46,951 nt of DNA from positions 1-46,951 of the forward strand of contig JAHZFJ010000014.1 of NCBI GenBank assembly GCA_019421365.1, read 5' to 3'. Of the stretch, positions 24,947 to 32,261 are shown one piece after another. Both the position numbers and the translations under genes were made by a program. The notes beneath the pieces are model-generated. The model did not search any database and was not told the DNA's origin. It saw only the letters and a program-made list of their open reading frames with translations. Positions within the stretch are counted from its first letter, which is position 1. Each line of letters begins with the position of its first letter. Source of the DNA: Lachnospiraceae bacterium. GTDB lineage: Bacteria > Bacillota > Clostridia > Lachnospirales > Lachnospiraceae.

Positions 24947-24975
24947 TTGACTTTTTTATATTGAAACTGTAGTAT
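24947..24975 (+). promoter_or_regulatory. Candidate promoter of the HPr-like gene
   Basis: TTGACT (24947-24952) and TAGTAT (24970-24975) with 17-bp spacing, followed by a TATAATA-rich stretch that offers alternative -10s. It lies about 85 bp before the HPr-like start. Confidence 0.4.
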
Positions 24976-25060
24976 TATAGTATAATAAACGATAGATAAT
25001 ACAAGCAAAATCACAACTTTTTTTATCGTTTAAATTCAAACACCGAAGGAGGATTTTACT

Positions 25061-25294
25061 ATGAAAACAGTTAAAATTTCTTTAAACTCAATTGATAAGG
25101 TAAAAGCGTTCGTTAATGAAGTTACAAAATTCAATACTGATTTTGATTTAGTTTCTGGCAGATATGTAATTGATGCAAAATCAATCATGGGTATCTTCAG
25201 TTTAGATTTATCAAAACCAATTGATTTAAACATTCATAACGAAGAAAGCGTAGATACTATTTTAGCAGCACTTGCTCCATATATCGTTGAATAA
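25061..25294 (+). CDS. HPr-like (Crh-like) protein lacking the histidine phosphorylation site
   Basis: 77-aa HPr fold. The KSIMGIFSLDL stretch (residues 40-50) is equivalent to the KSIMGVMSLGI segment of HPr that contains Ser46, the HPr-kinase site (here S41). The GIHARPA motif with His15 and Arg17 is replaced by NSIDKVKAF, so the protein cannot carry phosphate for the sugar phosphotransferase system. Bacillus Crh is likewise built without His15 and acts only by Ser-P binding to CcpA. Preceded by GGAGG. A candidate corepressor; the ligand or partner is inferred. Confidence 0.82.
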   Translation: MKTVKISLNSIDKVKAFVNEVTKFNTDFDLVSGRYVIDAKSIMGIFSLDLSKPIDLNIHNEESVDTILAALAPYIVE

Positions 25295-25343
25295 TTAGTG
25301 GTATTTGGTAATATACGCGAGAGGTAAGTAATTACTTATAGGG

Positions 25344-25368
25344 GAGGATACATAGTATCCTCTTTTTT
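25344..25368 (+). terminator. Terminator of the HPr-like gene
   Basis: GAGGATAC (25344-25351) pairs with GTATCCTC (25355-25362) around a 3-nt loop and is followed by a run of T. It lies 50 bp after the HPr-like stop, a classic intrinsic terminator. Confidence 0.85.
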
Positions 25369-25596
25369 CTATGCAATTTTAGCGTTTCGCATGTATATTA
25401 TTAACTATAATTATTTCAATTATAATCACAATTCCTTAACAATCTAGGGGCTATTCAGTAGGTTACATATAGTTATGCTTCTAGCTTTCCATATGCAATC
25501 CCACTGAACTATACCTATCTTTCTATCTTTCTATCTTTCTATCTTTAATTCGCTTATTTATTTACTCAAACTTCACACATAAAAACTAAATTTTAA
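25369..25596. other. Gene-free stretch between the HPr-like and thiI genes
   Basis: AT-rich and without an ORF of note. It contains the CTATCTTT tandem repeat (25515-25546). It lies between the convergent 3' ends of the HPr-like gene and thiI. Confidence 0.5.
25515..25546. repeat. Four tandem copies of CTATCTTT
   Basis: Perfect 8-bp repeat, four copies in a row, about 50 bp after the thiI stop. A microsatellite-like tract that could vary in length by slippage; no coding role seen. Confidence 0.9.
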
Positions 25597-26775
25597 TTAC
25601 TTTACTTCTATCGTTTCAATAGTCTCTAAGGCTGTTTTTACTAACTCATCAATCTTTTCTTCTAGATTACGTTCTGAACGTTCTATTATTCCAATATTCG
25701 GTTTAGTAACTGGATGTTTTGCTACGAAGATTGTACAGCAATCTTCAAAAGGTAAAATTGATGTTTCATACGTATTAATCTTCTCTGCAATATCAACGAT
25801 ATCTTGTTTATCAAATCCAATAACTGGACGATAGACTGGAATTTCGCATACTGCGTCTGTTGCTGCTAGACTTTGCATAGTCTGACTTGCTACCTGTCCT
25901 ATACTTTCACCAGTAATTAATCCTAGACAATTTGTATTTGTCGCAATTGTCTGTGCGATACGCATCATATATCTTCTCATAATAATGGTTAATTCATCAT
26001 GTGGACACTTTTCGTAGATATATAATTGAATATCTGTAAAGTTAACCACGTGAAGGTTGATTGGACCTGAATATTTCGATACAAGCTTAGCTAAATCAAC
26101 AACTTTTTGTTTTGCTCTTTCACTTGTATATGGAGGAGCATGGAAGTAAACCGCGTCTATTTTAACACCACGTTTTGAAATCATATATCCAGCAACCGGA
26201 CTATCAATACCACCTGATAATAATAACATAGCTTTACCATTAGTACCAACTGGCATACCACCTGGACCAGGAATAATCATAGAATATACGTATGCTTTGT
26301 GTCTAACCTCTACATTAATACGTACTTTAGGATCTCTAACATCTACTTTCATCTCTGGGAAGCGGTCTAATAATGCTGCTCCCATATCGATACAAATATC
26401 AGGGGATTTGATTGGGTATTGTTTATCTCCACGTTTTGCTTCTACTTTGAATGTGAAGTTACGATCAGGATATTGATTCTCTACAAAATCTCCTACTTCT
26501 TTAACTAGGTTATCCCAAGCTGTATCCTCAATAATTACTACAGGGCAGATTGCTGCGATACCAAATACTCTCTGAAGTGCTTCTACTGTCTCTTCATAAT
26601 CGTAATCGGATAGTGCTTCAATATAGATTCTCCCTTGTTCTTTTGATACATAAAACTCTCCATCAATATCTTTTAATGCATATTTAATTTGATCACGTAA
26701 TGCATTTTCGAATATATAGCGGTTCTTTCCTTTAATTCCGATTTCAGCATACTTTATTAGGAATGCTTTAAACAT
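25597..26775 (-). CDS. thiI: tRNA 4-thiouridine synthase ThiI
   Basis: 392-aa enzyme that adenylates U8 of tRNA and inserts sulfur received from a cysteine desulfurase. An N-terminal ferredoxin-like and THUMP domain (about 1-165) is followed by the PP-loop LLLSGGIDSPVAGYMI (about 180-195). It lacks the C-terminal rhodanese domain of the E. coli protein, as in Bacillus. The start 26775 follows AGGTGGG. The adjacent cysteine desulfurase (ending 26889) supplies sulfur, so the pair is an s4U8 module. Also may serve thiamin thiazole formation. Confidence 0.92.
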   Translation of the reverse strand: MFKAFLIKYAEIGIKGKNRYIFENALRDQIKYALKDIDGEFYVSKEQGRIYIEALSDYDYEETVEALQRVFGIAAICPVVIIEDTAWDNLVKEVGDFVENQYPDRNFTFKVEAKRGDKQYPIKSPDICIDMGAALLDRFPEMKVDVRDPKVRINVEVRHKAYVYSMIIPGPGGMPVGTNGKAMLLLSGGIDSPVAGYMISKRGVKIDAVYFHAPPYTSERAKQKVVDLAKLVSKYSGPINLHVVNFTDIQLYIYEKCPHDELTIIMRRYMMRIAQTIATNTNCLGLITGESIGQVASQTMQSLAATDAVCEIPVYRPVIGFDKQDIVDIAEKINTYETSILPFEDCCTIFVAKHPVTKPNIGIIERSERNLEEKIDELVKTALETIETIEVK

Positions 26776-26888
26776 ATATTCCCACCTGTACCTTTCCTTA
26801 TTGTATCTCACAATTTATCAATTTTTATTATTCATATTTTATTACAATTCATAATTATATATAGTAATTTACCGGGCATCTATCAATA

Positions 26889-28139
26889 TTAGTGGCGTGT
26901 ATATTTTCTTAAGACCGGCAATATCTCATGTAGTTGTTCAATTGCATAATTAAGTTCATCTTTTGTTGTATTTACAGAGAAACTAAAACGAATTGTTGAA
27001 TCTAATAGTTCTTTCTTAACTCCAATCGCACGTAATGTTCCACTTAAACCTGGATGATTCGATGCACATGCGGAACCAGATGATACATAAACACCTTTAT
27101 CTTCAAGTGAATGAAGTAATACTTCACTTCGAATTCCATCAAAACTTACGCTAACGATATGTGGAGCGGTCTCTTGTAAAGTAGGAAAATCGACTGCATT
27201 CACTCTCGTACCTTCAATCTTACTAACCTCATCGATGAAGTACTGTTTTAATTCATAAAGATGCGCAACCTTGTCTTCATGGTTCGTATAAATCTCTTCT
27301 ACCGCTTTACCTATACCTGCAATTCCTGGTACATTCTCTGTACCTGAACGCATACCTTTTTGTTGATCACCACCGTAGATAATTGGCTTAATTTTCACCT
27401 TATCTCTAATATATAAGAATCCAACACCTTTAGGGCCATGAATCTTATGTCCACTTACAGACAACAAATCAATCCCTAGTCGTTTTGGATAGATTCTAAA
27501 CTTACCAAAGGCTTGTATTGCATCAACATGGAATAATGTATTCGCATTCTTTGCCTTAATCAGCTTGGAAATAGCATCAATATCTTCAACTGCACCAACT
27601 TCGTTATTCACATACATAATAGAAACCAAGATTGTATCAGGACGAATTGCTGCTTCTAATTTGTCCATTCTCACCTTTCCATTACCATCTACTGGAAGAT
27701 AAGTCACTTCGTATCCACAATCCTCCAGAAAAATAAGAGGGTTATGCACAGAAGGATGTTCTATATTGGTTGTAATTATATGTTTACCTGTTCTATTATT
27801 CGCCAATGCTGTACCGATGAGTGCCATATTATTTGACTCTGTACCACCTGAAGTAAATACGATTTCTTTCGCATCAACCTTAAGGTTTTTAGCAATTATA
27901 TTCTTAGCATTTGTTATATATTTTTCTGCATTTACACCTTTTGCATGCATCGAAGATGGATTTCCATAATCTTCTTCAAGTGTTTGAACCATAATATCAC
28001 GTACACTGTCAAACACTCTTGTAGTAGCAGCATTATCCAGATAAGCTTGCTTATCTTGGTAAGCTTGCTTATCTTGGTAAGCTTGCTTAACTTGGTTAGC
28101 ATTTTTATCTTGGTGTGCATCATTTATCTTTATATCCAT
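26889..28139 (-). CDS. Cysteine desulfurase (NifS/IscS-like) with repeat-built N-terminus
   Basis: 416-aa PLP enzyme making persulfide from cysteine. YLDNAATT (start of the family core), the PLP lysine in SVSGHKIHGPKG and the active-site cysteine in SSGSACASNHPG are visible. Family proteins normally start at MIYLDNAATT; here about 32 residues precede it, including QAYQDKQAYQDKQAY, coded by an 18-bp tandem repeat. AAAGGAG lies 15 nt before the ATG, an unusually long distance, so the true start may differ. Next to thiI, its likely sulfur acceptor. Confidence 0.9.
   Translation of the reverse strand: MDIKINDAHQDKNANQVKQAYQDKQAYQDKQAYLDNAATTRVFDSVRDIMVQTLEEDYGNPSSMHAKGVNAEKYITNAKNIIAKNLKVDAKEIVFTSGGTESNNMALIGTALANNRTGKHIITTNIEHPSVHNPLIFLEDCGYEVTYLPVDGNGKVRMDKLEAAIRPDTILVSIMYVNNEVGAVEDIDAISKLIKAKNANTLFHVDAIQAFGKFRIYPKRLGIDLLSVSGHKIHGPKGVGFLYIRDKVKIKPIIYGGDQQKGMRSGTENVPGIAGIGKAVEEIYTNHEDKVAHLYELKQYFIDEVSKIEGTRVNAVDFPTLQETAPHIVSVSFDGIRSEVLLHSLEDKGVYVSSGSACASNHPGLSGTLRAIGVKKELLDSTIRFSFSVNTTKDELNYAIEQLHEILPVLRKYTRH
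28043..28114. repeat. 18-bp in-frame tandem repeat at the cysteine desulfurase 5' end
   Basis: AAGCTTGCTTATCTTGGT is present at 28043-28060, 28061-28078 and, with one change, 28079-28096; a decayed fourth copy follows to 28114. The unit is six codons, so copy change keeps the reading frame and alters only the N-terminal length. Confidence 0.9.
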
Positions 28140-28194
28140 AATCTAATAAACTTGCTCCTTTCCCTTTATAACTTGTCGCAATTTCCTTGATACA

Positions 28195-28297
28195 AGGGTC
28201 AAAAGCCCTCAACAAAACTTGTCTTCGTCAATTTGCACATTCACAGTCCTGACTAATGTGATGCAGAACATAGTTTGATGCGCAATTTGACACCCGA
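28195..28297. repeat. Dispersed hairpin repeat, copy 2
   Basis: GGGTCAAA near 28196 and TTTGACACCC (28286-28295) form an inverted pair of ends, and the first ~50 bp (28195-28245) align with copy 1 (18527-18575). It lies between rsmE and the desulfurase, starting 8 bp after the rsmE stop. The second half has no match in the window. Confidence 0.5.
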
Positions 28298-28304
28298 ATC
28301 CTAT

Positions 28305-29042
28305 CTATTCTAATTCAAACATCAGTACCGACAAAATTGTTAAACCTGCAGTCTCTGTTCGTAGAATTCTCTTACCTAAAGTAATCGGTTTTATGCCTGA
28401 TTCCATCGCGTATGCAACTTCATCGTCTTCAAAGCCACCTTCTGGCCCAATGAATACAGCAACCGTTTTCTTACCTTGTACTTCTTTAATGATTTTTTTT
28501 GTCTCTTCCATTCCTTCAGCGTGTTCAAATGGAAGCACTTTGTATTCCATTTCCTTAGCCATAGCAATAGCTTCCTTGTATGACATAACCGGTACAACCT
28601 CTGGTATAATCCCCCTACCAGACTGTTTTGCCGCACTTGTTGCAATGGATTGCCAACGTTCTAACTTCTTTTGTTCCTTCTTCTTATCATCAAGCTTAAC
28701 TACGCTGCGCTTCATCATAACTGGAACAATTTGATATACTCCTAACTCAACTGCTTTTTGTATGATCAACTCCATCTTGTCCTTCTTAGGAAGACCTTGG
28801 AATAGATAAATCTTAGCAGGTAACTCCGTCTGTGTATCTTCTACCTCAACGACCTTCGTTTGTATAAAATCATTAGACAAAGTATCAATGGTACAATGAT
28901 AGTCCGTACCTTGTCCATCACATAGAATCATTGCTTCTCCTACTTTCATACGAAGTACGTTTTTAATATGATTCACATCAGAACCTTCAATTGTTATATA
29001 ATCATCATGAATCTGATTTTGTTCTATATAAAATCGGTACAT
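28305..29042 (-). CDS. rsmE: 16S rRNA m3U1498 methyltransferase RsmE
   Basis: 245-aa SPOUT-class enzyme methylating U1498 in 16S rRNA. The N-terminal PUA-like domain (about 1-70) is followed by the knotted domain with FIGPEGGFEDDE, LGKRILRTETAGLTIL near the end, and KKDKMELIIQKAVELGV. Length is standard. It follows prmA by about 90 bp in the conserved dnaJ-prmA-rsmE order. Confidence 0.93.
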   Translation of the reverse strand: MYRFYIEQNQIHDDYITIEGSDVNHIKNVLRMKVGEAMILCDGQGTDYHCTIDTLSNDFIQTKVVEVEDTQTELPAKIYLFQGLPKKDKMELIIQKAVELGVYQIVPVMMKRSVVKLDDKKKEQKKLERWQSIATSAAKQSGRGIIPEVVPVMSYKEAIAMAKEMEYKVLPFEHAEGMEETKKIIKEVQGKKTVAVFIGPEGGFEDDEVAYAMESGIKPITLGKRILRTETAGLTILSVLMFELE

Positions 29043-29130
29043 ATAATAATGCCCCTTTCACCTATATATTTATCAAAAGCAAAAGCCCTTTAATCTTGCG
29101 CATACTAATTGATAAATCCTTGCAAAACTC

Positions 29131-30102
29131 TTATAAACTTTGAGTGCTGCTTATCTGACAAACGAAGGATACCCATTCGCCCATCACATTCTCTTCTATA
29201 ATGGTAAATCCGTTCTTCTCAATGGCTTCTTTAACTTCATCACGCTTCATGTTGATAATTCCAGAAGTAATATATAAGCCATCTTTTTTCAAGTGCTGTC
29301 TAATCTCTGGAGTCAATGGAATAATAACGTCTGCTAGGATATTAGCAACAACAATATCGTATTTTTCCATTCCTACTTCTTCTTGAAGTGTTTTATCATC
29401 TATAATATTACCGATTTTAACTGTAAACTCTTCTTCTGTAATTCCGTTAACTTTTGCATTATCATACATTGCATGAATTGCATTTGGATCAATATCTGTT
29501 CCAAGTGCTGATTTTGCACCTAATTTCAAACCTATGATTGATAGGATTCCACTACCACTACCTACATCAAGTAGTACTGTCTCATCTGTGATATATTTAC
29601 GAAGGCCTTGAATACAAAGTCTTGTTGTCTCATGGCTCCCTGTACCGAATGCGGTACCTGGGTCAATCTCAATAACTAAATCATTCTCGTTCTTCTCTTC
29701 TAGAGTTTCCCATGTTGGTTTGATAATGATATCATCAGCAACACGGAATGGCTTCCAGTATTGTTTCCAATTATTAATCCAGTCCTTATCCTCTGTCTCT
29801 GATACAGTAATCTCCATATCACCAACTTCAACGAAATCAGCTAACTCAACAAGACCTTCTTTAACGCTAGAAAGAATACTATCTTTATCTTCATCATCTG
29901 AGATATAGAAACTTACAGTAGCCTTTCCATCATCTTCACCTAATTCAGGTAATATATCGATAAACATTTCTTTTTTCTCTTCTTCCGTTATAGGAACTTT
30001 GTCTTCAATCTCAATACCTTCAATGCCAAGTTCGTCTAACATATTACTAACTAAATCAACTGCCTGTGTAGTTGTTTCTAATGAAAATTTAGTCCACTTC
30101 AA
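29131..30102 (-). CDS. prmA: Ribosomal protein L11 methyltransferase PrmA
   Basis: 323-aa SAM-dependent methyltransferase acting on L11. LDVGSGSGILSIIGLKLG is the SAM-binding motif I, preceded by EIDPGTAFGTGSHETTRLC, a PrmA signature, and followed by VVANILADVII (N-I-L-A). The N-terminus (about 1-100) is the L11-recognition domain. Starts with WTKFSLETTTQ after a weak AAGGAG. It follows dnaJ in the conserved order but is separated from it by the 41-aa gene and 750 bp. Confidence 0.93.
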   Translation of the reverse strand: MKWTKFSLETTTQAVDLVSNMLDELGIEGIEIEDKVPITEEEKKEMFIDILPELGEDDGKATVSFYISDDEDKDSILSSVKEGLVELADFVEVGDMEITVSETEDKDWINNWKQYWKPFRVADDIIIKPTWETLEEKNENDLVIEIDPGTAFGTGSHETTRLCIQGLRKYITDETVLLDVGSGSGILSIIGLKLGAKSALGTDIDPNAIHAMYDNAKVNGITEEEFTVKIGNIIDDKTLQEEVGMEKYDIVVANILADVIIPLTPEIRQHLKKDGLYITSGIINMKRDEVKEAIEKNGFTIIEENVMGEWVSFVCQISSTQSL

Positions 30103-30290
30103 TTTCTATTCTCCTTCATTCACTAAATAGCGTTAAATATACTATCTTAATCTATTTCCAATAATAAAGCGGATATTCACGATCTGCTCCGCCGCTTGTT
30201 CATTTAATATCAACATTTTTGTTTGACCAATTTAATATTATATCATAATACCTTGTATGGTGTCAAAATTTAAACATTAGAGTACTATAT

Positions 30291-30328
30291 AAAAAAACAA
30301 GAGCTACGTACAAATTTAGCAGCTCTTG
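30291..30328 (-). terminator. Leftward terminator upstream of prmA
   Basis: 8-bp stem (30298-30305 with 30321-30328), 15-nt loop, then TTTTTTT on the minus strand. It would stop readthrough from the dnaJ side, so prmA needs its own promoter between 30103 and 30290. Confidence 0.6.
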
Positions 30329-30486
30329 CTTATTTTCATTTCTCCATCTAAAACAGCTTTTGCCTTCCACGAACAACTAATTAAAATTTTACAGTATCGT
30401 CATTTTTCACAGACTTTAAATCATCTGAGCATTAAATTGTTCCATTGTTTTCTTATTTTATCGCTATATTTTGTTTACTTTTTCAC

Positions 30487-30514
30487 TTGAAAACAATTAC
30501 CAAAGTATTATACT
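30487..30514 (+). promoter_or_regulatory. Predicted promoter of the 41-codon gene
   Basis: TTGAAA (30487-30492) and TATACT (30509-30514), spacer 16 bp, about 57 bp upstream of the small gene's ATG. Confidence 0.5.
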
Positions 30515-30570
30515 TAATATTGTTAAGATAATTTTAAATTTTTTGTTTTTAGTTGAAAGGATGGTTCAAT

Positions 30571-30696
30571 ATGAAGGGAAAAAACGCTAAAAAACCAGCA
30601 AGTTCAAAAGTACATGATGTAGTTACAGACGAGCCTCAAAGTACAGTGACTCCAAATAAGAAGCATCACAAAAAACCTAAGAAACAATATCTATAG
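30571..30696 (+). CDS. 41-aa lysine/histidine-rich small protein
   Basis: A short ORF beginning MKGKNAKKPASSKVH and ending in a basic tail with NKKHHKKPKKQYL. It is preceded by AAAGGATGG, 9 nt from the ATG, has a promoter and is followed 7 bp after the stop by a 16-bp perfect hairpin, so it looks like an independent transcription unit opposed to the dnaJ-prmA direction. No known family is recognised. High positive charge suggests nucleic acid or membrane contact; this is inference. Confidence 0.6.
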   Translation: MKGKNAKKPASSKVHDVVTDEPQSTVTPNKKHHKKPKKQYL

Positions 30697-30703
30697 AAAT
30701 AAG

Positions 30704-30745
30704 AACAGCCTGTAACAAACCATCAATAATTTGTTACAGGCTGTT
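30704..30745 (+). terminator. Terminator of the small lysine-rich gene
   Basis: AACAGCCTGTAACAAA (30704-30719) pairs perfectly with 30730-30745 around 10 nt. The T-tract after it is short, but the stem is very stable. Confidence 0.7.
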
Positions 30746-30771
30746 TCTCCTAAGTAGAACATAATACATAT

Positions 30772-30814
30772 ATAAAGAGGAGCTACCACAAATTTGTGGA
30801 TACCCCCTCTTTAT
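30772..30814. terminator. Terminator after dnaJ
   Basis: ATAAAGAGG (30772-30780) pairs with 30806-30814, with an inner 14-bp palindrome CCACAAATTTGTGG. It lies about 40 bp after the dnaJ stop and can act on the minus strand, ending the heat-shock operon. Confidence 0.6.
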
Positions 30815-30852
30815 CGCTTTTTATATATCAGCAAGTTTATTTTTCAGCAAAA

Positions 30853-32022
30853 TTACTTATTAAACCAGCCTTTTTTCTTACTTTTATCTTTTTCTTTTTC
30901 TTCATGTTCTGTTGCTTCAACAGAATCTGCTTTTTTTCCTGTAATTGATTCATCAAATTTTTGTAACAATTCTTTTTGTTCTGCATTCAACTTCGTTGGT
31001 ACTTGAACAACTAATGTTACATAATGATCACCACGAACATCTTTATTACGTAATGTTGGAACACCTTTACCACGTAAACGAACCTTTGTATCCGTTTGTG
31101 TACCTGGTTTTACAGTGTAATATACTTCACCATCAACTGTACTGATTTTCACATCACCACCAAGTGCTGCCTGAGCAAATGAAATTGGTGCTGTTGAGTA
31201 GATATCATAATCTTGACGTTGGAAAATTGGGTGTCTACTTACTACAACTTCTACAAGTAAATCCCCTCTATCACCACCATTAACACCTGGTTCACCTTTT
31301 TCACGAATACGTACACTTTGACCATTATCAATACCAGCTGGGATAGAAACTTTGATTTTCTTTCTTCTACTGATATATCCTGTTCCATTACAGTCCGTAC
31401 ATTTATCTTTAATAATCTTACCTGTTCCGCGACAATCTGGACATGCTTGAACGTTTCTTACCACACCAAATAATGATTGTTGTGTAAATACAACTTGACC
31501 TTTACCACCACATTTTGAACATGTTGAGGCAGATGTACCAGGTTTTGCACCTGTTCCATGACATGTATCACAATCATCTTTTAATGTAAGATCTAATTCT
31601 TTCTCTACACCAAATACAGCTTCTTCAAAAGTAATTCTTACACTTGTACGGATGTTTTGACCTTTCATTGGTCCATTATTACTACGTGAGCGGCTTCTTC
31701 CACCACCGAAAATATCTCCAAAGATATCTCCGAAGATATCTCCCATATCCATGCCATTAAAATCAAATCCGCCAGCTCCGCCACCAGCTCCACCTTCGAA
31801 TGCTGCATGGCCAAATTGGTCATATTGTCTCTTCTTATCTGGATCACTTAATACTGCATAGGCCTCTGAAGCTTCTTTGAACTTAGCCTCCGCTTCCGTG
31901 TCTCCTGGATTTGTATCTGGATGGTATTTTTTTGCCAGTACACGATATGCTTTTTTAATCTCTGCATCGGTCGCTGACTTACCTACGCCAAGGACCTCAT
32001 AATAATCTCTCTTATCTGCCAT
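30853..32022 (-). CDS. dnaJ: Chaperone protein DnaJ
   Basis: 389-aa Hsp40 cochaperone that stimulates DnaK ATPase. J domain (about 5-70, HPD in KKYHPDTNPGD), Gly/Phe-rich linker (GGAGGGAGGFDFNGMDMGD), four zinc-binding CxxCxGxG-type repeats (CDTCHGTGAK, CSKCGGKGQ, CPDCRGTGK, CTDCNGTGY) and C-terminal substrate domains. The start 32022 follows GGAGATATAG. Length is standard. Last gene of the hrcA-grpE-dnaK-dnaJ set. Confidence 0.97.
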   Translation of the reverse strand: MADKRDYYEVLGVGKSATDAEIKKAYRVLAKKYHPDTNPGDTEAEAKFKEASEAYAVLSDPDKKRQYDQFGHAAFEGGAGGGAGGFDFNGMDMGDIFGDIFGDIFGGGRSRSRSNNGPMKGQNIRTSVRITFEEAVFGVEKELDLTLKDDCDTCHGTGAKPGTSASTCSKCGGKGQVVFTQQSLFGVVRNVQACPDCRGTGKIIKDKCTDCNGTGYISRRKKIKVSIPAGIDNGQSVRIREKGEPGVNGGDRGDLLVEVVVSRHPIFQRQDYDIYSTAPISFAQAALGGDVKISTVDGEVYYTVKPGTQTDTKVRLRGKGVPTLRNKDVRGDHYVTLVVQVPTKLNAEQKELLQKFDESITGKKADSVEATEHEEKEKDKSKKKGWFNK

Positions 32023-32150
32023 ACTATATCTCCTAACTCTCACAAACACATATTTATAGTTCTTTATTAAATTGCCTTATCTGTATTTGCATATTTCGAT
32101 CTACTTAAATACTTTCCTATCCTAATTTTATACAATTGCCATGTATAATA

Positions 32151-32179
32151 ATAGGCAGCCTAATCATTAGACCGCCTAT
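32151..32179. terminator. Hairpin between dnaK and dnaJ
   Basis: ATAGGC (32151-32156) pairs with GCCTAT (32174-32179), with CTAA/TTAG inside; a leftward or rightward weak terminator. The T-run is on the + side. About 240 bp separate dnaK and dnaJ, so partial termination may lower dnaJ. Confidence 0.5.
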
Positions 32180-32261
32180 CTTTTTGCTTCGGGACGGACC
32201 CATAAGCCTTATAATACTGAAATTTTCGACACTCGTCAAGCTAAAATTATTACACTTTATC

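Larger units (their letters stand above)
30103..30570. other. Intergenic region upstream of prmA
   Basis: About 470 bp without an ORF. It holds a leftward terminator-like hairpin: CAAGAGCT (30298-30305) pairs with AGCTCTTG (30321-30328), followed leftward by seven T. It also holds the rightward promoter of the 41-aa gene at 30487-30514. Confidence 0.6.
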
